Source: a virus
DNA: 24,331 nucleotides
Virus record (IMG/VR): IMGVR_UViG_3300043543_000209
Coordinates: 1-24,331 of that record
Reading direction: 5' to 3' (one strand)
A model generated the notes under the pieces. That model saw nothing but the letters and a program-made list of their open reading frames with translations, was not told the origin of the DNA and did not search any database. Each line of letters begins with the position of its first letter. Positions within the stretch are counted from its first letter, which is position 1. Made by a program: the position numbers and the translations under genes. This document shows positions 13,202 to 21,338 of the stretch, in pieces.

Positions 13202-13839
13202 AGCTGCTTCAGCAGATGTTGCGTGATGCCGGGTTCTCGCCGGGACCCATTGACGGCGTTTTTGGCCCTGCGACTGAGAAGGCGCTCCGGGAACTCGTGA
13301 CGACCTATAACAGGCTCAGGAACAACGTCGGCCGTCCTCTTGCCAGTGACTCGGACCCGCTGCCGTGGATGGCACTGGCGAAGCGGTTGCTGTGGTTGCA
13401 CGAGGTGCGGGATAACGCCAAGGTGCGGCAGTTTCTTGAGTCGGACGGCTCCACGGTGGGAGACCCGGCCAAGGTTCCGTGGTGTGGGGATTTCGTCGAA
13501 ACTGTCATCAAGAAGAGCATTCCCACGGAGCCGTTCCCCAAGCCGCTTGCCGACAACCCGTACTGGGCACGTAACTGGGTTCACTTCGGCGTGCCGTGTC
13601 CCCCCTGCTACGGTTGCATTATCGTGTTCTCGCGCGGCTCCGGCGGGCATGTCGGGTTCCTGGCCGGAGACAACGGGGACTACTGGGCTGTGCTTGGAGG
13701 CAACCAGAACGACTCCGTCTGCTATGCCAACATTGCCAAGGCTCGCACCCTGGCAACCCGCTGGCCGTCGGTCAGGCCGATCATGAACCTGCCGTTTGAC
13801 TCCATCAAGGTTGCCGGAGTGACGAAAAATGAGGCCTGA
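13183..13839 (+). CDS. Endolysin: peptidoglycan-binding domain plus CHAP/NlpC-like peptidase, 218 aa
   Basis: Residues 5-45 form a PG_binding_1 domain (LLQQMLRDAGFSPGPIDGVFG, then AT-KALRELV). Residues 58-200 match the TIGR02594-type cysteine peptidase fold: WMALAKRLL, VPWCGDFV with Cys101, HVGFLAG with His156 and GGNQNDSV with Asn174, the expected catalytic trio. The protein cleaves peptide bonds in peptidoglycan at lysis. There is no signal peptide, so it needs the holin downstream (14067). The start ATG 13183 has GGTGG upstream and overlaps the preceding gene; its own stop overlaps the next start. Confidence 0.9.
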   Translation: MSESRVKLLQQMLRDAGFSPGPIDGVFGPATEKALRELVTTYNRLRNNVGRPLASDSDPLPWMALAKRLLWLHEVRDNAKVRQFLESDGSTVGDPAKVPWCGDFVETVIKKSIPTEPFPKPLADNPYWARNWVHFGVPCPPCYGCIIVFSRGSGGHVGFLAGDNGDYWAVLGGNQNDSVCYANIAKARTLATRWPSVRPIMNLPFDSIKVAGVTKNEA

Positions 13840-14062
13840 GAGCAATGTGGTTAGGCTTCTGCCCAGGTATGTCTGCGACGCGCTGGAGCACGTTGATGCT
13901 GTTCGTGCCAGACTTCTTGACGGCAAGGTCGACGGGCTGCTCGTTGTCGAGTATGCTGAGAATCAAGAGGGACAGTTGCGCATCGGCACTTTCTGTGAAA
14001 GCAACCTGAAGCTGCTTGGAGCGCTGACCCTGGCACAGAAGACTCTACTGGATATGGAGTGA
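13829..14062 (+). CDS. Small hypothetical protein in the lysis cluster, 77 aa
   Basis: A short alpha/beta protein: an N-terminal helix around ALEHVDAVRARLLDGK, a strand pair DGLLVVEYAE and QLRIGTFCES, and a C-terminal helix (LLGALTLAQKTLLDME). The plan, a helix then GLLVV-x-(E/D) then strand then helix, matches a common small phage protein found beside lysis genes whose function is unknown. Start ATG 13829 follows GGAG and overlaps the endolysin stop by 11 bases. Confidence 0.72.
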   Translation: MRPESNVVRLLPRYVCDALEHVDAVRARLLDGKVDGLLVVEYAENQEGQLRIGTFCESNLKLLGALTLAQKTLLDME

Positions 14063-14066
14063 ATCC

Positions 14067-14261
14067 ATGCACAACGTCTATGTGAGGCTCCTGGTCTACG
14101 TCATGTCCACTACGCTGACCTGGCTGGCCGCGTTTCTGGCCGGGTGGGGGGTTACCGTGACGGAAGATGTGATCACCATCGACATTAAAACGTTCGTCGC
14201 CGGAATCGTGGCTGCTATCGGTCTTTCGGGTGGCGTGTTCAAACAGTGGGGGGTTAAGTGA
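14067..14261 (+). CDS. Holin candidate, 64 aa with two membrane segments
   Basis: Two hydrophobic segments are seen: about residues 8-27 (LLVYVMSTTLTWLAAFLAGW) and 43-58 (FVAGIVAAIGLSGGVF), with a short charged loop and a basic C-terminus (KQWGVK). Size and topology fit a class II-like holin, which would form membrane lesions so that the endolysin two genes upstream reaches the wall. ATG 14067 follows the previous stop by four bases; the stop overlaps the GTG of the next gene. Confidence 0.75.
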   Translation: MHNVYVRLLVYVMSTTLTWLAAFLAGWGVTVTEDVITIDIKTFVAGIVAAIGLSGGVFKQWGVK

Positions 14262-15454
14262 CCAACTACATCAGCCGGAAACTGCTGAAGCTTCCCAGGC
14301 TGTTCCGGCGCACGCGAGAAGAGCTGCTCGAGACCCATCCGGACATCGTAGAGGATAGTTTTCTGCTTGATCAGCGTGGGCATCCGCTCTCGCACAATGG
14401 CGAGGAGTATCGGCCCTTCACCCTGAACATGCCGAGCCCCATGACGCTTACGGTGGGGGCCGACGGCAACTTTCCGACTCTGGCAAGTGCGCTTGAGTAT
14501 GCGTCCAGGTTCCGCCCTGTCCCCTGGCCTGCTCAGGTAATGTCTCGCATTCACATCCTGGCCGGGCACGTCATTTCCTACCCCATCTACTTGCACAACC
14601 TCGATCTTAGCGCTTGGTACATAACCTCCCAAGCTCCTAGTGTCGAAGTGACTGTCGATGGTTTCGGAGAGGTTTTTGACGAAGTTGCCGGCAGGGATGA
14701 AGCCACGTCGTACCGGGTGTTCTGGCACCAGATTGGAGGCGTGTCCCCTGCGTTGATGACCAAGCTCGTATGCACAATGTCTTCCTGGACGGGCACCTGG
14801 AACCATCTTGGTCCTGGCGGGCATCGGTACATTGGAGCGTTTGTGTCGCAAGGAGTATTCCGGTCTCTATCTCAGAACGTTCCATCTCTTGCGGATGCCG
14901 TGCCTGTCGGTTTTGAGGGGTTTTCTGTTGGCATAGAGGCCCGACACCATAGTCGCGTGATGGTTCGTCACATGCGGTTGGATAACAACAGGGCGCGCGG
15001 CTTGATTTTAGACTCGGGGTCGACCGCCTTCCTCAGCCATGTGTCGATTACTAATGTTGGCAGGCATCCGCTGACGTTGTTGGGTCGTGCTTATGCCGAG
15101 CTCAGCGTAGCCGTGGATTGTCGCCAGAACGGCATTTCGGAGTCGAGCGACGATGTCAACCTTTCCGGGGGGATTCTGTTTATTCGCAACGAGCCTGACA
15201 TCTTCTGCGGTTACGGCGGGACACACGGCCCGCGGTTCGTTTCCGGGGGAGGGGTGTATGACAGGCGCCGGACCGACCCGCCCGTGGTGAGCGGAGCGAT
15301 CCGTCCTGCTCAGACCACCCTGGCCGAGCTGCCTTCGATGCCTGCGCTTCCGGGGACTGTTGTTTATGTGACTGACGGGGATGCTGGTTCGCCTTGCCTG
15401 GCTGTGTATTCCGGCGGAGCCTGGCGTAAGTTGGCTTTGGGCTCGGCGCTTTGA
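14258..15454 (+). CDS. Second tailspike, beta-helix type, 398 aa
   Basis: The start of the spike fold is typical: MTLTVGADGNFPTLASALEY, a helix, then RIHILAGHVIS, and repeated strands with His/Asn/Ser turns (RHHSRVMVRHMRLDNNRARG, AFLSHVSITNVGRHPLTLLG) that look like rungs of a right-handed beta-helix. The C-terminus (GTVVYVTDGDAGSPCLAVYSGGAWRKLAL) is a small module common at the ends of phage fibres. It probably recognises a second surface glycan. GTG 14258 overlaps the holin stop; a GGGG run precedes it. Its stop abuts the stop of terL on the other strand. Confidence 0.82.
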   Translation: MTNYISRKLLKLPRLFRRTREELLETHPDIVEDSFLLDQRGHPLSHNGEEYRPFTLNMPSPMTLTVGADGNFPTLASALEYASRFRPVPWPAQVMSRIHILAGHVISYPIYLHNLDLSAWYITSQAPSVEVTVDGFGEVFDEVAGRDEATSYRVFWHQIGGVSPALMTKLVCTMSSWTGTWNHLGPGGHRYIGAFVSQGVFRSLSQNVPSLADAVPVGFEGFSVGIEARHHSRVMVRHMRLDNNRARGLILDSGSTAFLSHVSITNVGRHPLTLLGRAYAELSVAVDCRQNGISESSDDVNLSGGILFIRNEPDIFCGYGGTHGPRFVSGGGVYDRRRTDPPVVSGAIRPAQTTLAELPSMPALPGTVVYVTDGDAGSPCLAVYSGGAWRKLALGSAL

Positions 15455-16870
15455 TCAGGTCCAGGCTTTTGGGCTGATCCGCTTGGCTGTCATAGTGCGG
15501 CGTCGCTCTTCGATCCGCAGCCGTGTGGCTATGAAGTTGTTTTGGTGTCCCAGAACTGCGTACTGGAGGGCGTCGTGAACGTGGGTGAACCTGGCAGAGG
15601 CTCCGGCTTTGTCTGGGACGTTCAGCAGGTCTCCGGTCTTGGTGCGCCGGTACTTGTAGCCGCGCTCGAATCCCTCGATCAGCAGGGGGCACCCCTCGAG
15701 GGATACCAGCAGTCCCGGTCCGGCGCTGCTCCTTTGTAGCAACCTGCGCTCAACCGCTTGGATGCGGCGCATCGGGTCGTTGGTCGGGGCGGGCATGGCC
15801 GATAGCCCCCACTGCTTCAGCACGGAGAACGCCGAGGAGTCGTCCAGTTGCGACCGGTGGGCGCCTGCTGGATCGCCAATGACGAACAGCTTGTATAGCG
15901 TGTAGTGTTCCTTGAGATAGGGAATTAGGATGTACTCCAGGAAGGCGTGGAGTCCCATGTCCTCGGAAGACAACTCCTTCAGCACCAAGACCCTGCCGCG
16001 AAGGTCTTCCTGGGTGATCACCGCCGCGGGAGTGCGTCCGAAGTCCATCCCGATCACGACAGGCAGTTGCGGGTTGGCCTTCAGCCCCCTGGCGATATGC
16101 ACCTCGCCCTTCCATACGGCCTTGTAGACGGCCTGACCGCCGGGGTCGGAGCCCCACTTGCCGTGAACGTGGACGTCGATCCACTCCTGAGACCGGCCCT
16201 CCAGCAGTCTGGTGTAGTAGTCGGGGTCCAGGTTTTCCAGGTTCTCGGCGTCGGGGTCGAGCCCGCCGGGTTGTTTGAAAAGCTCCCACCCGGGGGGCGG
16301 GTTCAGGACCAGGTTGGTGTGATACTCCGACACCACGGACCACGGGTTGGACACCAGGATCATGCCCCGCCACGTGCGAGGCGCTCGCACTTTAGGCGGG
16401 AAGCGCCCGATGCGGCCGTCGAGCGGCGCGATGATGTCATAGGGAACTTCCCTGCACTCGTCCACGAGCGCGCCGGTAAGGTTGAGCGACAGGAGTTTCT
16501 TCTGGTCTTCGGGCCGGTCCAGGGCGGTCAGCAGCCAGTCTGACTCCACAAAAGTCCCGTCGGCCAGCTTGAACCGGAACTCCATGGTCGAGGTAGAGAC
16601 TTTGTAGTTGAAGAACTCTCCGAAATAGCTTGTGGCGTCTTTGAGCAGTGTCTCCCTGAGTTGCGCCGCGGTGTTACGTACGAGGGCAAAGCGGGTAGGG
16701 CGGATACCGTTCTCATCTGGCGCTTGCTGGACCATGCGTCGGAAAAGTTCCATGAGGCCGCCCATCGACTTGCCTGAGCCCAGCGGGCCCACAAGGGCGC
16801 GGATGCGCGCCTCGCTCAGCATGAACGCGCCGATGGTCTTTGACGCCTTGTAGACAAAGGTTCCGGTCAT
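15455..16870 (-). CDS. terL: Terminase large subunit (TerL), 471 aa
   Basis: The ATPase domain has Walker A GPLGSGKS (28-35) and Walker B LVDEC (Asp137, Glu138). The RNase H-like nuclease domain has three Asp positions: Asp276 (GMDFGRT), Asp333 (IGDPAG) and Asp433 (HVHDALQYA). It cuts concatemeric DNA and pumps it into the prohead through the portal encoded at 17665. The start overlaps the stop of the preceding small gene (ATGA at 16867-16870), and its stop TGA abuts the spike stop at 15454. The gene lies on the opposite strand to the rest of the head genes. Confidence 0.93.
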   Translation of the reverse strand: MTGTFVYKASKTIGAFMLSEARIRALVGPLGSGKSMGGLMELFRRMVQQAPDENGIRPTRFALVRNTAAQLRETLLKDATSYFGEFFNYKVSTSTMEFRFKLADGTFVESDWLLTALDRPEDQKKLLSLNLTGALVDECREVPYDIIAPLDGRIGRFPPKVRAPRTWRGMILVSNPWSVVSEYHTNLVLNPPPGWELFKQPGGLDPDAENLENLDPDYYTRLLEGRSQEWIDVHVHGKWGSDPGGQAVYKAVWKGEVHIARGLKANPQLPVVIGMDFGRTPAAVITQEDLRGRVLVLKELSSEDMGLHAFLEYILIPYLKEHYTLYKLFVIGDPAGAHRSQLDDSSAFSVLKQWGLSAMPAPTNDPMRRIQAVERRLLQRSSAGPGLLVSLEGCPLLIEGFERGYKYRRTKTGDLLNVPDKAGASARFTHVHDALQYAVLGHQNNFIATRLRIEERRRTMTAKRISPKAWT

Positions 16871-17181
16871 TCCAGCAGTAACCAGACCGGAAGGTTAACG
16901 TACCCCGGCGAAGGCTTCTCGGCCCTTATGACAAAGATGGCTGGAACCGGGTCGCCAACGCATAGCTCGTCGACTTGTGTCAGGTTATAGTTTACCGCCG
17001 TAACCAGGGCGCACCCGTCCGGCGCTGTTTTGTCCTCATGTGCTGGTAAGACCAGACGCAGGTTGGTGCTTCCCTCGCCGCCATCAGGAAACAGGGCACG
17101 GATAACGTCAAGGTCTCTGCGATTAAGCGTCCTTGGCTTTATCAGGTGCGGAAACAGTGTAGGAGTCTGGGGCGGCGTCAA
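16867..17181 (-). CDS. Small protein between terS and terL, 104 aa
   Basis: Not recognised. It has no membrane segment; the C-terminal half is strand-rich (LRLVLPAHEDKTAPDGCALVTAV, ELCVGDPVPAIFVIRAE, YVNLPVWLLLE). The start is TTG 17181 with AGGAG seven bases upstream, overlapping terS by 59 bases; no other in-frame ATG, GTG or TTG start was found in the first third. Tight overlap with both terminase genes suggests co-translation. Role unknown. Confidence 0.68.
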   Translation of the reverse strand: MTPPQTPTLFPHLIKPRTLNRRDLDVIRALFPDGGEGSTNLRLVLPAHEDKTAPDGCALVTAVNYNLTQVDELCVGDPVPAIFVIRAEKPSPGYVNLPVWLLLE

Positions 17182-17650
17182 TGACCTTCTCCTGAGACAA
17201 AGCTTTGGCGTTGCTGACGACGATGCTGTCTTGCCCGACCACGATAGTGATGCTGGGCAGGGTTGGTCCTGTCGTCGTTGTCGTTTCCGCTTCTTGCTGT
17301 CGTACGGCCATACCGGCTAGCTCCTTCAGTTCCTTGGCGGCCGCAACCCTGGCAACAGGGTTCATCTGAGGCGACACCAGCATGCTGTGTAGCTGGATAA
17401 TGCCTTCCTCAAGGGCAAGCTGTGCCTTGGCGCGGATGCGCTGCTGCGTGCTTTTCAGTGAAGCCCACTCGGCTCGTAGCGTGTTGACCATCTCCACAAA
17501 TTGCGGAGACTTGCGGATGAGCTCGAACTCAGCTTCCGTGATCCCGTGTGCCGATAGAATGTCGGATACTTCTCGCAGGTCGTGCGCCACCTCCAAAGCC
17601 AGGCTAGCAGACAGGGCGTCGAGCTGATACAGTCTATCCTGCTTTACCAT
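17123..17650 (-). CDS. terS: Terminase small subunit (TerS), about 175 aa
   Basis: The protein is almost wholly helical in the first 130 residues (ALSASLALEVAHDLREV, a hinge ILSAHGITEAEF with an HTH look, then FVEMVNTLRAEWASLKSTQQRIRAKAQLALEEGIIQL and VARVAAAKELKELAGM), then a flexible Thr-rich tail. This is the plan of podovirus TerS: DNA recognition first, then oligomerising helices. It selects phage DNA and hands it to TerL. I prefer ATG 17650; GTG 17701 would lengthen it into the divergent portal gene, and neither has a good RBS, so the start is uncertain. Confidence 0.82.
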   Translation of the reverse strand: MVKQDRLYQLDALSASLALEVAHDLREVSDILSAHGITEAEFELIRKSPQFVEMVNTLRAEWASLKSTQQRIRAKAQLALEEGIIQLHSMLVSPQMNPVARVAAAKELKELAGMAVRQQEAETTTTTGPTLPSITIVVGQDSIVVSNAKALSQEKVIDAAPDSYTVSAPDKAKDA

Positions 17651-17664
17651 GGAGGCTCTTACCG

Positions 17665-19674
17665 GTGCTGGAAACCAGACTGGCGATTCCTGAAGGGTCA
17701 CCCTACTACGACTCTCCCGAGCTTGTGCACCGCATTCGTCGCACCTGGGAGATCATGCGCAACCACAGGGCCTCCTCAGGGCTCGAAGAACGGCTGCTCA
17801 AGGCGCTCAGGGCCTTTACAGGCAGTTACGATCCTAGCACGCTTGCCGAAATCCGCAAGTTCGGTGGCTCTGACGTTTACGCCCGTGTAATCGCCACCAA
17901 GGCACGCGGGGCTACCGCCCTGTTGAGGGACATCTACTTCAGCGGAGCACGCCCCTGGCAGATTCTGGCTACGCCTAAGCCTACGTTGCCGGATGACTCC
18001 ATGGCGACTGCTGCGCAGCTTCTTCAGGCTGAGGTCATGGAACTTCAGGCGCAGGGCGTGCAGGTAAGCGAGGCGCAGATTGCCGAACGCATGGCTCAGC
18101 TTGAGGAGGCGATCCGCAAGGCAGAAAAGCAGAAAGCGGACGACGAAGCCAAGAAGCTGGCTGACATGCTTGACGATATATTGACGGAGGGCGAGTTCTA
18201 CGACGCGCTCAGTCAGATTCTGGTGGACATTCCCTACTTCCCCTTTGTCGTCCTCAAGGGGCCGTCGGTGCGGATCACTAAAAACGTGGCTTATGTGGAC
18301 GGTGTGCCGGTTGTTCAAGAAACTCCGACTATGTACTGGAGCCGCGTCAGTCCGTTTGACTTCTTCTGGACGCCTGGCGTCAGCAAGCTCGACGGTGCGG
18401 AGACTTGTGAACGACTGCGGTGGACTCGCCGTGACTTGTCCTCGCTGCTGGGCCTTGCTGGCTGGAACGAAGCAGCTGTGCGACAGGTGCTTGAAGATTA
18501 CGACCATGGCCTGAGCGATTGGGTTACTGGCACGGATGCCGAGCGGGCTCGGTATGAGTCGCGCGAGGACCCGGGCTTTAACTCTTCCGGGATAATCGAT
18601 GCGTTGGAATATCACGGTTACGCCTCCGGCAAGGAGCTGATCGAGCTGAAGCTGCAAGGGTTCTTGCCGGAGGTCGAGGAGCTTGACGAACACAAGGAAT
18701 ACGCCATCGGTGCCTGGCTGGTGGGTAACACGCTCCTCAAAGTGCACGTCAACCCCGCTGGGGTCGCGCTGCATCCATACAACATCACGTCCTACGATAA
18801 AGTGCCGGGCACTCCTGTTGGAGTCGCGCTGCCCGACATGCTTGAGGATGTGCAGCAGATCGCCAACTCGATCCTGCGGGCGCTGAACAACAACATTGGC
18901 ATCGCCTCGGGGCCGCAGGTAGTTGTGGTCACTGATCGACTGGCAGCGGACGCCGACGCCGACGAGCTATACCCCTGGAAGCGCTGGCTGGTTCAGTCGG
19001 AGGCTTTTGGGCAGGCGTCGGGACCTCCGCTGACGTTCTACCAACCTGAATCCAGGGCGCAGGAACTTCTGTCGGTCTACCAGCAGATAACGCTGATGGC
19101 TGACGATATCTCCGGCATCCCCCGCTACGTCACAGGATCAGGCACGACAGGGGGAGCTGGTCGCACCGCCAGTGGCCTCTCCATGCTGATGCAGAACGCC
19201 TCTAAAATCCTTCAGCAGGTGGCGCACAACATCGACCAGGACATTATTCAAGCGACGCTTAAGGGGCTGTTCAGTCTGCTTATGGCCACCGATGCCGGGG
19301 CTATGTTCCGGGGCGACGAGAAGATCGTCGTCAACGGGGTGACCAAGCTGATCAGCAAGGAAGCCGAGCGTATGCGGCAGCTCGAGTTCCTGAGTCTGAC
19401 TTCCAACCCTGTTGACCTTCAAATTCTTGGGCTGACCGGCAGGGCGGAGCTGCTGCGGGCGCTTGCCGAACAACTCAATCTTCCTGCCGCGGCCATTGTA
19501 CCTTCGCGCGACGAGGTTGCGGCGCGGCAAGCGGAGATGCTACAATCCACTGCGGCTCAGGCGGCGGCGCAAGGTGACCAGCCTACGCCTTCTCCGCCCG
19601 GCAATGACGACAGGCAGGACGGGGCGCAGAACACCAATGTTGTGCAACCCAACTACAACATGAGAGGATCGTGA
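17665..19674 (+). CDS. Portal protein, 669 aa
   Basis: Length and layout fit the large portals of HMO-2011-like podoviruses: an N-terminal helical region, a coiled-coil insertion rich in Ala/Glu/Lys (about 110-175), a strand-rich core (VRITKNVAYVDGVPVVQETP, SPFDFFWTPG, HPYNITSYDKVPGTP), a long crown-type helix with QQIANSILRALNNNIGIASG, and a Gln/Pro/Asn-rich disordered C-terminus. Twelve copies form the DNA entry ring that docks the terminase. GTG 17665 follows GGAGG at good distance and is only 14 bases from the divergent TerS start. Its stop overlaps the next gene's start region. Confidence 0.9.
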   Translation: MLETRLAIPEGSPYYDSPELVHRIRRTWEIMRNHRASSGLEERLLKALRAFTGSYDPSTLAEIRKFGGSDVYARVIATKARGATALLRDIYFSGARPWQILATPKPTLPDDSMATAAQLLQAEVMELQAQGVQVSEAQIAERMAQLEEAIRKAEKQKADDEAKKLADMLDDILTEGEFYDALSQILVDIPYFPFVVLKGPSVRITKNVAYVDGVPVVQETPTMYWSRVSPFDFFWTPGVSKLDGAETCERLRWTRRDLSSLLGLAGWNEAAVRQVLEDYDHGLSDWVTGTDAERARYESREDPGFNSSGIIDALEYHGYASGKELIELKLQGFLPEVEELDEHKEYAIGAWLVGNTLLKVHVNPAGVALHPYNITSYDKVPGTPVGVALPDMLEDVQQIANSILRALNNNIGIASGPQVVVVTDRLAADADADELYPWKRWLVQSEAFGQASGPPLTFYQPESRAQELLSVYQQITLMADDISGIPRYVTGSGTTGGAGRTASGLSMLMQNASKILQQVAHNIDQDIIQATLKGLFSLLMATDAGAMFRGDEKIVVNGVTKLISKEAERMRQLEFLSLTSNPVDLQILGLTGRAELLRALAEQLNLPAAAIVPSRDEVAARQAEMLQSTAAQAAAQGDQPTPSPPGNDDRQDGAQNTNVVQPNYNMRGS

Positions 19675-19676
19675 TT

Positions 19677-19889
19677 ATGAACAAGTTTCCCCTGCCGGGG
19701 CACACTCAGAAGCCCACCGTCCAGCCTCGCGAGGTTGGTAACGGACCCGGTAGAATCGGTGAGGACGTTCGCGGTCAAGGCAACACCCCGACGATGATGC
19801 CGCGGGAGGTTCCTAAGGGGCCGGGGTCGATTGGCGGTGACGTCCGCGGGCACAACCGGTCGCCTACCAGAATGCCGACGACTGCCTGA
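19677..19889 (+). CDS. Small protein with duplicated motif, 70 aa
   Basis: The sequence contains two copies of a PREV-x-(N/K)GPG-x-IG-x-DVRG motif about 25 residues apart (starting near residues 17 and 42), joined by Gly/Thr/Pro-rich linkers. The repeats look disordered and basic. ATG 19677 has GAGG nine bases upstream; GTG 19671, overlapping the portal stop, is an alternative. Position directly after the portal suggests a head or internal minor protein, but no family is recognised. Confidence 0.65.
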   Translation: MNKFPLPGHTQKPTVQPREVGNGPGRIGEDVRGQGNTPTMMPREVPKGPGSIGGDVRGHNRSPTRMPTTA

Positions 19890-19907
19890 AGACTCGGGGT
19901 GTGCTTA

Positions 19908-20387
19908 GTGAAACTGTCAAGCAAAGAGCTGGAGCAGCTTGCTGTTGCGCCGGGTTACGAGGAGCTGCTTGCGGCGCTTAAGGCCTTGACAGACACTTTG
20001 CTTAATGACGCCAAGCCGACAGGCACGGGGTTTCACCACGCGGTCTACCTGTCCGGGCAGGCGGCTATCGCCTACAGGTTGCGTGATGCACTCCTTGCGC
20101 CTAGTAGGCGGGAGCCTGCTTTGGTGTATCCATCGAATATCGGCCGCCAGGCGTGCCTGGACTTGGTGTCATCGGCGCTGTCCAAGTATGCGGCGTGGGC
20201 TTCCGGGAAGCCTCACCCCGCACTGGCTATTGCGCAAGGGCTGCATAAGCACGCTTATGACGAAATGCTCAAACCTCCGCCATATCGCGAGATGCTTGAG
20301 TACAGGTTGGGCGTGCTAAATATGCTTGAAGACCTGATCGACCGCTTTGCCCATTCGGCCTCCTACTCCAGTAAGGACCACTCATGA
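19908..20387 (+). CDS. Hypothetical helical protein between portal and scaffold, 159 aa
   Basis: Largely alpha-helical: LEQLAVAPGYEELLAALKALTDTLL, FHHAVYLSGQAAIAYRLRDALL, ACLDLVSSALSKYAAWASG, REMLEYRLGVLNMLEDLIDRF. No motif was recognised. The nine codons before 19908 also read open from GTG 19899, but GGGG eight bases upstream favours GTG 19908. The stop overlaps the scaffold ATG at 20384, indicating coupling to head assembly. It could be a minor head or scaffold-like factor. Confidence 0.75.
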   Translation: MKLSSKELEQLAVAPGYEELLAALKALTDTLLNDAKPTGTGFHHAVYLSGQAAIAYRLRDALLAPSRREPALVYPSNIGRQACLDLVSSALSKYAAWASGKPHPALAIAQGLHKHAYDEMLKPPPYREMLEYRLGVLNMLEDLIDRFAHSASYSSKDHS

Positions 20388-21325
20388 CCATCCCTAAGAA
20401 GCTTCTCGAACAGGAAAAAGCTGCCGAGGAAGCGTTTCTGGCTGCTTATAACGAGGCTGCTGAGCGGGAACTCGAGAGGCAGGCTCAAGAAGGGTCAGAA
20501 GAGGTTCTTCAGGACCAGCAGGATCAGCAGGACCAGCAGGATCAGCAGGAATCCAAGGATACCTGGGAGCAGCGTTATCGCAGCCTTCAGGGCAAGTATA
20601 ATGCTGAAGTTCCGCAGCTGCGGGCTCAGGTTCAGCAGCTTCAGGCGATGCTGCATCAGCTTCAGCAGTCCATGCAGTCTACACAATCGTCTGCCGAGAA
20701 CGAAGACACTAAAATTTCTCTTGTCACGGAGGAAGAAATCGAGGAAGTTGGGCGCGAACATGCCGCCATGCTGGAGCGTGTGGCACGGCGGGCCGTCGAA
20801 GCGGCAAAGCGCGAGCTGACTCCCGAGATCGTGCAGGTGCGGGAAGAGCTGGCGCAGCGCAAGCTGACCGAGGCACGTGCTGCAATCTACAGTTCGTTGG
20901 ACCGGGCGGTCCCGGACTGGAGAACAATCAACCAGAGTAAGCCGTTTCTGGATTGGCTTGACGAGGTTGATACGTTCAGCGGCCGTCCCCGCAAGGACCT
21001 TCTACTCGATGCGTTCAACCGGGGAGACGCCGCCAGAGTGGTTGGCATCTTCCAGACGTTCGCCGGTGCCAATGGACAAGGCAGACGGCAGCAGAAAGCT
21101 CCTCTTGAGTCGCTTGCTGCTCCGCGCCAACAGTCGGGTCCCGGTGCCTCTGTTACCCTGCAACCCAAGACGATCACGCCGGCCGAGATCGAGGCGTTCC
21201 ACAAGGACTTGCGGTTGAAACGCTCCCGCGCCCGCACACCCGAAGAGTTTCAGAGGTTGGCGCAAGCAGAGCGAGAGTTTGACGCACGTGTGCAAGCCGC
21301 GATCAGTGCCGGGAACCTGACATGA
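20384..21325 (+). CDS. Scaffolding protein, 313 aa
   Basis: Highly charged coiled-coil protein with Gln/Glu/Ala runs, a DQQ tandem repeat at residues 44-55, and long helices (TWEQRYRSLQGKYNAEVPQL, QLRAQVQQLQAMLHQLQQS, EIEEVGREHAAMLERVARR). The C-terminus has a basic segment (FHKDLRLKRSRARTPEEFQR), as in scaffolds that touch coat subunits. It directs capsid assembly and leaves or is released before packaging. It sits directly before the major capsid gene with a start coupled to the upstream gene, the expected position. Confidence 0.85.
   Translation: MTIPKKLLEQEKAAEEAFLAAYNEAAERELERQAQEGSEEVLQDQQDQQDQQDQQESKDTWEQRYRSLQGKYNAEVPQLRAQVQQLQAMLHQLQQSMQSTQSSAENEDTKISLVTEEEIEEVGREHAAMLERVARRAVEAAKRELTPEIVQVREELAQRKLTEARAAIYSSLDRAVPDWRTINQSKPFLDWLDEVDTFSGRPRKDLLLDAFNRGDAARVVGIFQTFAGANGQGRRQQKAPLESLAAPRQQSGPGASVTLQPKTITPAEIEAFHKDLRLKRSRARTPEEFQRLAQAEREFDARVQAAISAGNLT
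20513..20548 (+). repeat. 18-bp repeat x2 encoding (DQQ)4 in the scaffold gene
   Basis: GAC-CAG-CAG-GAT-CAG-CAG occurs twice in tandem, giving DQQDQQDQQDQQ. It is an in-frame short tandem repeat that can change copy number without breaking the reading frame. Confidence 0.85.
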
Positions 21326-21338
21326 AAGGCGCACCGCT

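Noticed and set aside
17776-18774. 332-codon minus-strand open frame inside the portal
   Set aside because: Antisense shadow of a convincing portal gene.
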